From: Nonomuraea sediminis
GTDB lineage: Bacteria; Actinomycetota; Actinomycetes; Streptosporangiales; Streptosporangiaceae
Direction: 5' to 3'
NCBI RefSeq assembly: GCF_018531495.1
Contig: NZ_JAHDTI010000002.1
Location: forward strand, 806,001 to 870,000
DNA: 64,000 nucleotides
Shown here: positions 17,356 to 26,589 of the stretch, piece by piece
Layout of the letters: every line of letters begins with the position of its first letter
Numbering within the stretch: position 1 is the stretch's first letter
Translations under genes and position numbers: made by a program
The notes under the pieces: generated by a model
Database searches by the model: none
The model's input: the letters and a program-made list of their open reading frames with translations, nothing else
What the model was told of the DNA's origin: nothing

Positions 17356-18641
17356 CGTCCGCTACCTCCGTACACCACTGCTTCGACCTGGTCCGCGTCG
17401 AGGTCGAAGGCGCGGTGCGCGGCCGCCACGGCCGAGTCCACGTCGCCCTGCTCGACGATCACTGAGATGCGGATCTCCGAGGTGGAGATCATCTCGATGT
17501 TGACCCCCGCGTCGGCGAGGGCCGCGAAGAACGTCGCGGTGACGCCGGGGTGCGAACGCATGCCCGCGCCCACCAGCGACACCTTCCCGATCTGGTCGTC
17601 GAACAGGAGCGACTCGTAGGCGATGTCACCCTGGATCTTCTTCAGTGCCGTGAGCGCCGTCTGGCTGTCGGCCGTCGGAAGCGTGAAGGAGATGTCGGTG
17701 CGACCCGTCGCAGCGGCCGAGACGTTCTGCACGATCATGTCGATGTTGATCTCGGCTTCGGCCAGCGTTTTGAAGATCGCGGCAGCCTCGCCGACCTTGT
17801 CGGGAACCCCGACAACGGTGATCTTGGCCTCGCTCCGGTCGTGCGCGACGCCGGAGATGATCGGCTGCTCCATCTCATGTCCTTCAATGTCAGGGTCTTC
17901 GGTGTAAGGGTCGGACACGACCCATGTGCCTTCCTTGGTGCTGAACGAGCTGCGGACGTGGATCGGCAGATCGAAGCGGCGAGCATACTCGACGCACCGC
18001 AGGTGCAGGATCTTGGCGCCGCAGGCCGCCATCTCCATCATCTCGTCGTAGGAGATCTTGGGGATCTTGCGGGCGGGCGGCACGATGCGCGGGTCCGCGG
18101 TGAAGATGCCGTCCACGTCGGTGTAGATCTCGCAGACGTCGGCCTCCAGGGCCGCCGCCAGCGCGACCGCGGTGGTGTCGGAACCGCCGCGGCCCAGCGT
18201 GGTGATGTCCTTGGTGTCCTGGGAGACACCCTGGAAGCCGGCCACGATCGCGATGTGGCCCTTGTCGATGGCCCCGCGGATGCGGCCGGGCGTCACGTCG
18301 ATGATGCGCGCCTTGCCGTGCGAGGAGTCGGTGATCACACCCGCCTGCGAGCCGGTGAACGAGCGCGCCTCGTGACCCAGGTTGGCGATCGCCATCGCCA
18401 GCAGGGCCATCGAGATCCGCTCACCCGAGGTCAGCAGCATGTCGAGCTCGCGGCCCGGCGGCAGCGGTGATACCTGCTCGGCCAGGTCGAGGAGCTCGTC
18501 CGTCGTGTCGCCCATCGCGGAGACGATCACGACCACGTCGTTGCCGGCTTTTTTCGTCGCGACGATCCGCTGCGCGACCCGCTTGATGCAGGACGCGTCG
18601 GCGACGGACGAACCACCGTACTTTTGCACAACGAGCGCCAC
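17352..18641 (-). CDS. lysC: Aspartate kinase (alpha and internal beta subunit)
   Basis: A 429-residue aspartokinase: ATP-dependent phosphorylation of L-aspartate, first committed step of the aspartate family. The N-terminal kinase domain has KYGGSSV (7-13) and FTADPR; two C-terminal ACT domains bind the feedback inhibitors (Lys plus Thr in this class). As in Corynebacterium, a second start inside the gene at 17873 (residue 257) can produce the beta regulatory subunit; see the separate entry. Followed directly by asd. The DUF5063 gene ends 72 bases upstream on the same strand, so lysC may have its own promoter or read on from recR. Confidence 0.97.
   Translation of the reverse strand: MALVVQKYGGSSVADASCIKRVAQRIVATKKAGNDVVVIVSAMGDTTDELLDLAEQVSPLPPGRELDMLLTSGERISMALLAMAIANLGHEARSFTGSQAGVITDSSHGKARIIDVTPGRIRGAIDKGHIAIVAGFQGVSQDTKDITTLGRGGSDTTAVALAAALEADVCEIYTDVDGIFTADPRIVPPARKIPKISYDEMMEMAACGAKILHLRCVEYARRFDLPIHVRSSFSTKEGTWVVSDPYTEDPDIEGHEMEQPIISGVAHDRSEAKITVVGVPDKVGEAAAIFKTLAEAEINIDMIVQNVSAAATGRTDISFTLPTADSQTALTALKKIQGDIAYESLLFDDQIGKVSLVGAGMRSHPGVTATFFAALADAGVNIEMISTSEIRISVIVEQGDVDSAVAAAHRAFDLDADQVEAVVYGGSGR
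17868..17885 (-). promoter_or_regulatory. Internal ribosome-binding site and start of LysC beta subunit
   Basis: An in-frame ATG at 17873 ([10 protein letters not shown]) is preceded at six bases by GAAGGA (17880-17885, minus strand). The position matches the beta-subunit start of alpha2beta2 aspartokinases, whose beta chain (here about 173 residues) consists of the ACT domains only. Confidence 0.7.
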
Positions 18642-18713
18642 GAGAGTCTCCCGGTCTGGACTGTGAACCGCCAGTCTACCGAGGCGGTCTCATGGTGCCG
18701 CTGGGCTGGACCA

Positions 18714-19244
18714 CTATGTGGACAGAGCCTCCTCGGCCACGTCCAGCCGGGTGTGCGCGGCCAGGGCCTGCAGCGCGCGCATCGCGGCGCCGGCGTGGTT
18801 GCCCCAGGTGTTGAAGTAGGAGTACTGCCACCACCACAGCGCCTCATGCGGGCGCCCCGCGTGGAAGTGGCGCAGCCCGTGGATGAGGTCGGCCGCGACC
18901 GCCGTGAGGTCGTCGGAGAGCCGGTAGGCCGTCACTGCGGTGTCCTTGTACGGGTCGAACACCTCGGCGTAGTCGTCGACCGCGCCGAGCCGCTCGGCCA
19001 GCGCCGTGCGCACGCCGTCGACGTCCGGGTCCTCGCTCATCGGCGGTTCGTTGTTGCCGGAAAGGATCACGTCCTGGCTGGCGCCGAGCTTGGCGCCGGC
19101 CAGGCTCACCTGAGCCACCTCCACGAGCAGCAGGGCCCAGATGCCGTCGCCGCCCTCACCGCAGGCGACCCTGGTCAGGCCATCCACGTAGTTCTGGGCG
19201 TGGCCCGCGACCTCCTCGGCGAGAACACTCCACTGATCAGACAT
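18714..19244 (-). CDS. DUF5063 domain-containing protein
   Basis: A 176-residue, mostly helical acidic protein matching the actinobacterial DUF5063 family, which is regularly found just after recR. Conserved features include the tryptophan-rich [16 protein letters not shown] near residue 140. No catalytic motif is visible. The start lies inside the 3' end of recR (eight-base overlap), implying coupled translation with the repair gene. Function unknown. Confidence 0.85.
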   Translation of the reverse strand: MSDQWSVLAEEVAGHAQNYVDGLTRVACGEGGDGIWALLLVEVAQVSLAGAKLGASQDVILSGNNEPPMSEDPDVDGVRTALAERLGAVDDYAEVFDPYKDTAVTAYRLSDDLTAVAADLIHGLRHFHAGRPHEALWWWQYSYFNTWGNHAGAAMRALQALAAHTRLDVAEEALST

Positions 19245-19836
19245 CCAGCAGCCTCCGTCCTTCGAACGCGCGGCCCAAGGTCACCTCGTCGGCGTACTCG
19301 AGGTCACCGCCGACAGGCAGACCGCTGGCCAGTCGTGTCACTTTCACACCCATCGGCTTGACCAGACGGGCAAGGTAGGTAGCCGTCGCCTCCCCCTCGA
19401 GATTGGGGTCGGTGGCGAGGATGAGCTCGGTGACCCGGCCATCGGCCAGGCGCGTCATGAGCTCGCGAATGCGCAGGTCGTCCGGCCCGATGCCGTCGAT
19501 CGGACTGATCGCGCCGCCGAGCACGTGGTAGGTGCCGCGGAACTCGCGCGTCTTCTCGATCGCCACGACGTCCTTGGACTCCTCGACCACGCAGATGACG
19601 TGCGTATCGCGACGCGGATCGCGGCAGATGCGGCACTCCTCCTCCGCGGCCACGTTTCCGCAGACCCGGCAGAACCGCACCTTCTCCTTGACCTCGAGCA
19701 GCGCGTGGGCGAGCCGCTTGACGTCGGCGGGATCGGCCGCCAGCAGATGGAACGCGATCCGTTGCGCGCTCTTGGGACCGACGCCGGGCAGCATGCCCAA
19801 CTCGTCGATCAGATTCTGGACGACCCCCTCGTACAT
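19237..19836 (-). CDS. recR: Recombination protein RecR
   Basis: A 199-residue RecR, the clamp-like partner of RecF/RecO in loading RecA on gapped DNA. The N-terminal helix-hairpin-helix ([17 protein letters not shown]), a Cys4 zinc finger (C56, C59, C68, C71) and a Toprim domain (VVEESKD, then [12 protein letters not shown]) are all present. It starts three bases after ybaB, the classical ybaB-recR pair, and overlaps the DUF5063 gene. Confidence 0.97.
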   Translation of the reverse strand: MYEGVVQNLIDELGMLPGVGPKSAQRIAFHLLAADPADVKRLAHALLEVKEKVRFCRVCGNVAAEEECRICRDPRRDTHVICVVEESKDVVAIEKTREFRGTYHVLGGAISPIDGIGPDDLRIRELMTRLADGRVTELILATDPNLEGEATATYLARLVKPMGVKVTRLASGLPVGGDLEYADEVTLGRAFEGRRLLDV

Positions 19837-19839
19837 GGC

Positions 19840-20190
19840 CTAGAACCCCGGTAGCTGGCCGAAACCGCCACCACCCAGCCCCTGTGCCAGCGGACCGAGC
19901 TTCTCCTGCTGCAGATCGGCGGCCGCCCGCACGGCGTCGCGGACGGCGGCGATCACCAGGTCGGCGATCGTGTCGGCCGTGTCCTGCGGGTCGGATGCGT
20001 CGACCACGCTCGCGTCTATCTTCAGCTCGAGCAGCTCACCGGAGCCATTGACCACCGCGGTCACCAGGCCGCCCCCGGACGAGCCCTCGATCTGCGCGTC
20101 GTTCAGCTCCTGCTGGGCGCTGGCAAGCTGCTGCTGCATGAGCTGGGCCTGCTCCAGCAGCTGCTGCAGGTTGACATCCCCTGGATTCAC
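19840..20190 (-). CDS. ybaB: YbaB/EbfC family nucleoid-associated protein
   Basis: A 116-residue protein of the YbaB/EbfC family: helical N-terminus ([20 protein letters not shown]), a central sheet with [17 protein letters not shown] and the [18 protein letters not shown] helix, and a glycine-rich C-terminus typical of actinobacterial members. Family members bind DNA as tweezer-like dimers and cluster with dnaX and recR. Here dnaX is separated from it by about 2.4 kb containing an oppositely oriented regulator gene. Confidence 0.93.
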   Translation of the reverse strand: MNPGDVNLQQLLEQAQLMQQQLASAQQELNDAQIEGSSGGGLVTAVVNGSGELLELKIDASVVDASDPQDTADTIADLVIAAVRDAVRAAADLQQEKLGPLAQGLGGGGFGQLPGF

Positions 20191-20495
20191 CTTCGTGCGC
20201 TCCTCGTAGCTCCGCGTCTTCTGACGTCACGAGCCTACGGTGTTTGAGCGCCGTCATGTACTGGCATGGCCAGGTGTTTCGGCCTTGGCCGGGTCCCGGC
20301 CCCCCTCCAGCGCCCAGGACCCGGCCATCACGCCGGCCGGAGCGGCCGCACCACGCCGACGTGTCGAGCAGAGAATTTAGTAAGGGCAAGGTTGCACACA
20401 GGTTGCGATCGTTCAATCACCCTTCGCAATCCCCTGAACAGCTTGCGTTGGGCCTCCTTAACCCGGATGCTTCGGTTGACTACTTGGAGTGGCCG
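20191..20495. other. Intergenic region between ybaB and the GAF regulator
   Basis: 305 bases without a convincing gene. It must contain the divergent promoters for the ybaB-recR operon and the GAF regulator. The repeated AGGTTGC words around 20390-20410 are the only regular feature noticed. The GAF reading frame is open through here, but the segment has neither the family's N-terminal sequence nor a ribosome-binding site. Confidence 0.5.
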
Positions 20496-21932
20496 ATGAG
20501 TTACGCCCATCTCGACGCGTACTCCCGCACACTGCGCGGAGCCCACGAAGCCGCCGTGACCGGTGAGGCCTGGCCGGCGGGGCCGCGGCGCCTGATCACC
20601 GCCTCTTGGCGGCGTTCCATGGAAGCCGGGATCGATCCGGAAAGCAGGGCCGCACCCCTGGTCTTCGACCAGACGCACATCGACGATGTCCGCCAGGCCC
20701 ACCCGCTGCAGCCCTTGCTGTCGATGCTGGCCCAGACCCTCACCCAGATGGCCGATGAGAGCGCTCACATCATGATCGTCACCGATGCCGACGGTCGGAT
20801 CCTGTGGCGCGACGGCAACCACGGCATCATGCGCACGGCCGACCAGGTCGGCCTCGCCGACGGCCATCACTGGGCCGAGGGCTCGGTGGGCACCAACGGC
20901 ATCGGCACCGCCCTGGCCACCCGCCGGCCCGTCCACGTCTACTCGGAGGAGCACCTCCTGCGGGTCCTGCACGTCTGGTCGTGCAGCTCCGCGCCCATCG
21001 TCGACCCCGACACCGACCAGGTGCTCGGCTGCGTCGACGTGAGCGGCACCGCCCCCAGCCTGCATCCCGCCACGGTCGCGCTCGTCGCGGCCACGGCCAG
21101 GCTCGCCGAGACCCAGCTCGCCCTGCGCATGCACGAACGCGACGAGCTCCTGCGCCGCCGCTACGAGGCGCTGCGCTCGCGTCCCGGCATCCTGCTGTCC
21201 ACCACGGGCCGCATCCTGGCCGGCGATCCCTCCGGCGCGCTCGGCCGCCGCATCCCGCTGCCCGTCACCGGGGAGCGCCTGATCCTGGCCGACGGGCGGG
21301 TCGCGCAGCTCGAACCCTTCTCCGACGGCTTCCTGCTGCGCGCGTCGATCTCGTCCGCGCCACCTCCGACGCTCCGCCTCACCTTCCTGGGCGAGGGCAT
21401 GCCGATCGCCACCGTGGGCGAACGCCAGATCCAGCTCTCGCTGCGCCATGCCGAGATCCTGGCACTGCTCGCGTTGCATCCGCGTGGCCTGACGGCCGAG
21501 CAGCTGTCCTTCCACCTGTACGGCGACGACGGCAACCCCGTCACCATCCGCGCCGAGATCCACCGGTTGCGCTCGCAACTCGACGGCACCATCGGCGCCA
21601 AGCCGTACCACCTCAACTCCCCCACCGAGGCCGACTTCCTGGAGATCAGGCACCTGCTGTCGACCGCCTCCCCCGAAGCCCTCGCCCGCGCCTACACGGG
21701 CCCCCTGCTGCCCCGCTCCGAATCCCCCGAGATCCGCCGCGAACGCGACGAACTCGAAGTCCAGGTCCGCTCCAGCCTCCTGCGCCGAGGCTCCCCCGAC
21801 GACCTGTGGACCTACGCCCAGACAACCAACGGCCGAGACGACCCACTCGTCCTCGAACGCATCGCCTCCACCCTCACCCCCACCGACCACCGCGCCGCCG
21901 CAGCCCAAGCCCGCCTCAACACCCTCACCTAA
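20496..21932 (+). CDS. GAF domain-containing transcriptional regulator
   Basis: A 478-residue protein. The N-terminal part (about 30-220) matches the sensory region of AcoR/Fis-type activators: SWRRSMEAGIDP, then a GAF fold with GHHWAEGSVGTNGIGTALATRRPVHVYSEEH and CSSAPIVDP. It lacks the AAA+ sigma-54 ATPase. Instead the C-terminus (about 300-380, RHAEILALLALHPRGLTAEQL, then IRAEIHRLRSQL) looks like a winged-helix output domain. Such GAF-wHTH regulators are common in Actinobacteria and are often linked to aldehyde or alcohol dehydrogenases; none is adjacent. ATG at 20496 has TTGGAG upstream. Confidence 0.8.
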   Translation: MSYAHLDAYSRTLRGAHEAAVTGEAWPAGPRRLITASWRRSMEAGIDPESRAAPLVFDQTHIDDVRQAHPLQPLLSMLAQTLTQMADESAHIMIVTDADGRILWRDGNHGIMRTADQVGLADGHHWAEGSVGTNGIGTALATRRPVHVYSEEHLLRVLHVWSCSSAPIVDPDTDQVLGCVDVSGTAPSLHPATVALVAATARLAETQLALRMHERDELLRRRYEALRSRPGILLSTTGRILAGDPSGALGRRIPLPVTGERLILADGRVAQLEPFSDGFLLRASISSAPPPTLRLTFLGEGMPIATVGERQIQLSLRHAEILALLALHPRGLTAEQLSFHLYGDDGNPVTIRAEIHRLRSQLDGTIGAKPYHLNSPTEADFLEIRHLLSTASPEALARAYTGPLLPRSESPEIRRERDELEVQVRSSLLRRGSPDDLWTYAQTTNGRDDPLVLERIASTLTPTDHRAAAAQARLNTLT

Positions 21933-22647
21933 CCCACCCCGGACGGCCCTGCGCCCACGGCCGTCCCCCACGCGCGCCCCAACCCCTCCAGCGCGCCCTC
22001 CCCAACACCCCCAACCTCCCACGCGCTCCCACCACGGGCCCCAACCCCTCCCACGCGTGCGCCCCTCCACGCCACGGCCCTACCAGCCGTCCCGCACACG
22101 TCCCGCGCTCCCCGCCGCCTCAGCACCCCACGCTTCCTGGACTTCCCTCGCCAGCTCAGCGCGCACCCTCCAGCGCTCCCACCCGCCCCGGCGCCCCACG
22201 TATCCCTGGCTCCTGCGCGGCCCTCGCCCCGGCGCGTTTCGATGCGCGGGCGTGCACGGCTCTCGTGCGGAGGGGCCTCGGACGCGACCTCATGCCGCTC
22301 TCGATGCCGGTGAATGCACGTCTTGCCTGTGGCGGCCCGCACGCGACTCCTTGACGTTCACGGCGCGTGCTTACCCTTGACGAGCGCTGTGGCTCTCCAG
22401 CGCACACGACTCTCCCTGGCGCGTTGGGCGACTCGGGTCCGGAAGACTCTCCCTGGCGCCTTGGGGTACTCGGGCGCGACAACTCTCCCCCGGCGCGTTG
22501 GGGTGTGCGGGAGTTCGCTCGGGGGGATTTGGTACGGCAAGCCGTACAACCCGCTACTCGCCGACGTCACGACCGGCTGTCGTTTCCACGGCAGGCGGGC
22601 GCGCGGCGCTGGGCGCCGTTACGGCCGCACGGGAACCACCGGGGTGG
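21933..22647. other. Long convergent intergenic region, C-rich with tandem repeats
   Basis: 715 bases without a credible gene between the convergent GAF regulator and dnaX. 21933-22230 is strikingly C-rich and G-poor on the plus strand, which could serve as a Rho-utilisation region for the regulator transcript. 22408-22518 holds three imperfect 36-37-base direct repeats, each starting near ACTCTCCC and containing GGCGC(G/C)TTGGG. A hairpin GTACGGC-AA-GCCGTAC lies near 22532-22548, and AACCACC-GG-GGTGGTT at 22634-22649 overlaps the dnaX stop. Confidence 0.6.
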
Positions 22648-25600
22648 TTAAGTGTGGTCGATCTCCCCGATGACCTGGGCGCCGAGTTCGCGCTGCAGCA
22701 GGGCCATGCCCGAGACCACGTCCACATCGGCGTCGGCGTCGTTCAACGGGTCGACGTCGTCGCTGTCGGAGTTCTTGCCACGGCCAGGAACCGCGTCGGG
22801 CCATCCGGACGACCCGCCCTGACGAGGCGCAGGAGCCCGAGGCCCAGCCTGGGCCGCCGCCAAGGCAGCCGAGCGAGCCGCCGCATACCCGGACCCGGGC
22901 GCCCCCTGCGTGGGATCCGGCGACGGCGGCATCCCAGGCCCACCATCGTCGGGCGCATCGGGCCACGACTCATCCGTCGTAGGCGCACTCCGCGCACCGG
23001 CTCCCGCACCGTGCACCCCAGAGCTTCCAGCAGCCCCGGCACCGCCGACACCACCCGCCGCTCCAGCACCGCCGACACCGCCTGCCGACCCGGCACCGCC
23101 CTGCCCTACGACTCCAGCCGCACCAGCCCCACCGAGGCCCACGACCCCGCCAGCCCCACCGGCTTGACCGGCACCGCCGCCCAAAGCACCAGCATCAACG
23201 CCCAGCACGCCAGAGCCACCGAGCCCTGCGGAACCAGCAACACCACCGGACCCACCGTGCCCCACCGATCCAGCAAGCCCGCCATCTCCGCCCTGGCCCA
23301 CCGATCCAGCCGCCCCACCGGGCCCGCCAAAGCCACCATGACCCACAGGTGCGGCAGCCCCAGCGGAACCACCCTGGCCCACCGATCCAGCAGGTCCGCC
23401 AGGTCCGCCCAAGCCACCGTGGCCCGCCGATCCAGCAGCCCCACCGGAACCGCTCTGGCCCATCGGCCCAGCAGCGCCATCGGGCCAATCGGAACCGCCA
23501 TGGCCCACCGACCCGGCAGCGCCACCGGGTCCGCCTTGACCTGCAGCGCTGCCCAGTCCGCCAGAGCCGCCCGGCCCGCCGGGACCGCCTTGTGCGCCGG
23601 GGGCGTTAGGGCCGCCTTGAAGGCCGGGGTCGCCGGATCCGGCAGTGCCAAGGGAGCCGCCGGGGTTCGCGGAACCGGAGGCTGACATCCCGGGCGCGTT
23701 GGAGCCGGGAGCTCCGTATCCTGTGGCGCCGGGGCTCGAGGCGGTTGCGCCGGGGCCGGTCGCGCCTGGGGCTCCTGCGTTGGAGCCTGGGCGGCCGGGG
23801 TTGCCGGGGGACGAGCCGCGGTTCGGGGCGGTGGGTGGGTGGCCCTGGGTTGCGCGGGGTGGGGGTGAGCCGCCGACCACGGCCTCGACGCGCCACGTAC
23901 CGCCGAGCACGTCGCTCAAGGCGGTAGCCACGACGGCGTCCTTGCCGCCGCCCGTGAAGTTCTTCATCGCGCCGACCTGGCTGAAGCCGAGCGTGACGAG
24001 GTTGCCCTCGACGCCGACCACCTGGGCGTTGGTGCTCACGTTCGCCCAGACGACGATGCTGCGCTGCTTCAACGCGGCCAGCACGGCAGCCCACTGCGAC
24101 TGCAGAGCGGCAAGCCCACCACCGCCGGCACCCGCCCCGGCGCCCGCTCCAGACGCCCCACCCGATCCAGACGCCGCACCTGATCCAGGCACCGCTCCCG
24201 ATCCAGACACGGCGCCTGATCCGGACGAGCCCGCCGCATAAGCAGCCCCGCCCCCAGGTGCTCCCATGCCACCGGACCCAGCCGAAGCGCCACCCGCACT
24301 GGAGGACTGGCCCCCCTGCCCGGGCCGCACCGTCTCCGGCCAATCGTCCTCCGCCGAGACACTCCCAGACCCGGAACCCGCCTGACCAGAACCCACCGCA
24401 GAATCGGAACCCGCCTGACCGACACCCGCCGAGCCGGGACCCGCCTGACCGACACCCGCCGAGCCGGGACCCGCCTGACCGACGCCCGCCACGCCAGAAA
24501 CCGCATGACCAGAGGTCGCCGCCGAACCGGGACCCGCTGGTCCGTAGTCCGCAATGCCAGAAGCCGCCGGACCCGTCGCGGGAGCCACGGAAGGCGCGCC
24601 GCCCGCCGTACCAGCACCGCCCGCCGTACCAGCACCGCCCGCCGTACCAGCACCGCCCGCCGTACCAGCACCGCCCGCCGTACCAGCACCGCCCGCCGTA
24701 CCAGCACCGCCCGCCGTACCTGCACCGCTGGCCGTACCGACGGCGCCCGCCGTACCGGCAGAGGAGCGAGCCGCCATCTGGGCGACGGCCGAGCCGCGCT
24801 CGAGGCGCTCCAGCCGGACCAGCAGCCCCTCCTCACCACCGGCGGCCCCGGGCAGCAGGACGCGGGCGCACATGAGCTCGAGCAGCAGCCGCGGCGACGT
24901 GGCGCCGCGCATCTCGGTGAGGCCGGCGTTGAAGACCTCGGCGGCGCGGGTGAGCTCGGCGGGGCCCATCGAGGACGCCTGCTGGACCAGGCGCTCCAGC
25001 TCGTCGGCGGGGCGGTCGAGCAGGCCGCTGGAGGCCGCTTCGGGGACGTTGGCCAGGATGACCAGGTCGCGGAAGCGTTCGAGCAGGTCGGTGGCGAAGC
25101 GGCGCGGGTCGTGGCCGCCCTCGATGACCCGGTTGACGGCGTGGAAGACCTGGGCACCGTCGCGGGCGGCGAAGGCGTTGACCACCTCGTCGAGCAGGTC
25201 GCCGTCGGTGTAGCCGAGCAGCGAGACGGCCTTGGCGTAGGTGATGCCGTCGTCTTCCGCCCCGGCAAGCAGCTGGTCGAGGATGGACAGCGAGTCACGG
25301 GCGGATCCGGCGCCGGCCCGCACGACCAGCGGCAGCGCGGTGGGCTCGAAGGGCACGTTCTCGGAGGAGAGGATCTCCTCCATGAGCGCGCGCAGCGTGG
25401 CGGGCGGCATCAGCCGGAACGGGTAGTGGTGGGTGCGCGACTTGATCGTGCCGATGACCTTTTCCGGCTCGGTCGTCGCGAAGATGAACTTCAGGTGCGG
25501 CGGGGGCTCCTCGACGAGTTTGAGCAGCGCGTTGAAACCCTCGCGGGTCACCATGTGCGCCTCGTCGATGATGTAGATCTTGTAGCGCGCCGAGACTGGG

Positions 25601-25944
25601 GCGAAGAAGGCCCGCTCGCGCAGGTCGCGCGCGTCGTCGACGCCACCGTGCGAGGCGGCGTCGATCTCGATCACGTCGAGGTGGCCCGGCCCGGTCGGGG
25701 CGAGCGCGATGCAGGACTCGCAGACTCCGCAGGGGTCGGGAGTGGGGCCCTTCTCACAGTTGAGACTTCTGGCGAGGATCCGGGCGCTGGAGGTCTTGCC
25801 GCACCCGCGGGGGCCGCTGAAGAGGTAGGCGTGGTTGATGCGCCCCGTACGCAATGCCTGGCGGAGCGGCTCGGTGACGTGCTCCTGGCCCTTGACCTCG
25901 GCGAAGGTCCCGGGCCGGTACTTGCGGTAAAGCGCAAGGCTCAT
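22648..25944 (-). CDS. dnaX: DNA polymerase III subunit gamma/tau with enlarged low-complexity tail
   Basis: The clamp-loader ATPase of the replicase. The conserved N-terminus has Walker A GPRGCGKT (44-51), the zinc Cys C63, C72, C75, C78 and the Walker B DEAH (127-130); the AAA+ and oligomerisation domains end near residue 390. The protein then becomes extremely Gly/Ala/Ser-rich up to 1098 residues, far longer than typical, interrupted by one folded segment (about 610-690, WAAVLAALKQRSIVVWANVS) that probably corresponds to the tau C-terminal domain, and ending in a conserved acidic tail (VSGMALLQRELGAQVIGEI). ATG at 25944 begins MSLALYRKYRP. The frame is open through all repeats. Confidence 0.95.
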   Translation of the reverse strand: MSLALYRKYRPGTFAEVKGQEHVTEPLRQALRTGRINHAYLFSGPRGCGKTSSARILARSLNCEKGPTPDPCGVCESCIALAPTGPGHLDVIEIDAASHGGVDDARDLRERAFFAPVSARYKIYIIDEAHMVTREGFNALLKLVEEPPPHLKFIFATTEPEKVIGTIKSRTHHYPFRLMPPATLRALMEEILSSENVPFEPTALPLVVRAGAGSARDSLSILDQLLAGAEDDGITYAKAVSLLGYTDGDLLDEVVNAFAARDGAQVFHAVNRVIEGGHDPRRFATDLLERFRDLVILANVPEAASSGLLDRPADELERLVQQASSMGPAELTRAAEVFNAGLTEMRGATSPRLLLELMCARVLLPGAAGGEEGLLVRLERLERGSAVAQMAARSSAGTAGAVGTASGAGTAGGAGTAGGAGTAGGAGTAGGAGTAGGAGTAGGAGTAGGAPSVAPATGPAASGIADYGPAGPGSAATSGHAVSGVAGVGQAGPGSAGVGQAGPGSAGVGQAGSDSAVGSGQAGSGSGSVSAEDDWPETVRPGQGGQSSSAGGASAGSGGMGAPGGGAAYAAGSSGSGAVSGSGAVPGSGAASGSGGASGAGAGAGAGGGGLAALQSQWAAVLAALKQRSIVVWANVSTNAQVVGVEGNLVTLGFSQVGAMKNFTGGGKDAVVATALSDVLGGTWRVEAVVGGSPPPRATQGHPPTAPNRGSSPGNPGRPGSNAGAPGATGPGATASSPGATGYGAPGSNAPGMSASGSANPGGSLGTAGSGDPGLQGGPNAPGAQGGPGGPGGSGGLGSAAGQGGPGGAAGSVGHGGSDWPDGAAGPMGQSGSGGAAGSAGHGGLGGPGGPAGSVGQGGSAGAAAPVGHGGFGGPGGAAGSVGQGGDGGLAGSVGHGGSGGVAGSAGLGGSGVLGVDAGALGGGAGQAGGAGGVVGLGGAGAAGVVGQGGAGSAGGVGGAGAAGGVGGAGAAGSSGVHGAGAGARSAPTTDESWPDAPDDGGPGMPPSPDPTQGAPGSGYAAARSAALAAAQAGPRAPAPRQGGSSGWPDAVPGRGKNSDSDDVDPLNDADADVDVVSGMALLQRELGAQVIGEIDHT
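24599..24765. repeat. 18-bp tandem repeat within dnaX
   Basis: About six perfect 18-base copies (unit GCCGTACCAGCACCGCCC on the plus strand, first at 24605) and two to three degenerate ones. They encode repeated Gly-Ala-Gly-Thr-Ala-Gly in the dnaX frame. Because the unit is a multiple of three, copy-number change would keep the frame. A 30-base repeat (two copies at 24421-24480) lies just beside it. Confidence 0.9.
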
Positions 25945-25977
25945 GCGACCATCCCGCCTGCGAGGGGGCTCCCAACG

Positions 25978-26073
25978 AAGAGACCCCCCGCACACCCGCC
26001 AGAGCCCGCTTATCCTTGCTGCCTTCCGGCCCTGGGGAGGTTCACAGGATGACGCCGCGCGAGGGGTCCTGAC
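25978..26073 (-). ncRNA. ffs: Bacterial small signal recognition particle RNA (4.5S-type)
   Basis: The minus strand contains the highly conserved SRP domain IV sequence (GGCCGGAAGGCAGCAAGG at about 26014-26032), flanked by CCTCCCCAG and GATAAGCGGGC. The ends pair as expected for the small SRP RNA hairpin: GACCCCTC near 26068 with GGGGGGTC near 25982. The RNA works with Ffh in co-translational membrane targeting. Its place upstream of dnaX and next to tRNA-Ser is usual for Actinobacteria. Ends are approximate. Confidence 0.9.
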
Positions 26074-26154
26074 ACAGTCTAGCCACATCGGGCAGTGCTC
26101 GCTCCCGTCAAAACGTGGTCGGCGCACCGCGCGAAGTCCGGTAAGCTCTTCGGC

Positions 26155-26239
26155 GGAGGATTCGCCTAGTGGCCTAGGGCGCACGCTTGGAAAGCGTGTT
26201 GGGGGCAACCCCTCACGAGTTCGAATCTCGTATCCTCCG
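26155..26239 (+). tRNA. tRNA-Ser (GGA)
   Basis: Acceptor stem GGAGGAT pairs with ATCCTCC at 26232-26238; anticodon loop CTTGGAAAG gives anticodon GGA; a long variable arm and the T-loop GTTCGAATC are present, as expected for a class II serine tRNA. The CCA end is not encoded. Confidence 0.95.
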
Positions 26240-26244
26240 CCTGT

Positions 26245-26284
26245 CCAGAGGGGTCGCACCATGATTTCGGTGCGGCCCCTCTGG
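26245..26284 (+). terminator. Hairpin terminator after tRNA-Ser(GGA)
   Basis: A 16-base stem with one G-U pair: CCAGAGGGGTCGCACC (26245-26260) and GGTGCGGCCCCTCTGG (26269-26284), loop ATGATTTC. It starts six bases after the tRNA. Confidence 0.8.
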
Positions 26285-26589
26285 CGTTTCCGCCCCCGCC
26301 GGCCTCTTCCGGGTCCTCTCCGATCTCTTCCTTCGGCCCCTCAGATGAACCTGCGGCCTCCCAAATGAACCTGCCCACCAGCTCGAGTACGCCGAGGGTG
26401 GGGCAAGAGCGTGGCTTGATCACGTCTACCCTGTAGCCCGAAATGCGTGCTCTCACGAATCTCGGGCGGTATTGCCCAGCGGCTGAGCCACCGTCCATGC
26501 GGACGTTCCCGCTGTCACGCGGCGGTCGAGTGCGCACTGAGCTCCGGTTCTCCACAAGACGTAACCCAGCTCGAAAGGCAGACTGACAA
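26285..26589. other. Intergenic region upstream of the glycosyltransferase-like gene
   Basis: 305 bases with no credible gene. ATGAACCTGC occurs twice about 22 bases apart near 26345-26375; otherwise no regular structure was noticed. Confidence 0.4.

Noticed and set aside
24599-24765. CRISPR array suspected from the regular 18-bp repeats
   Set aside because: The repeats are contiguous without unique spacers, lie in frame inside dnaX, and no cas genes are present.
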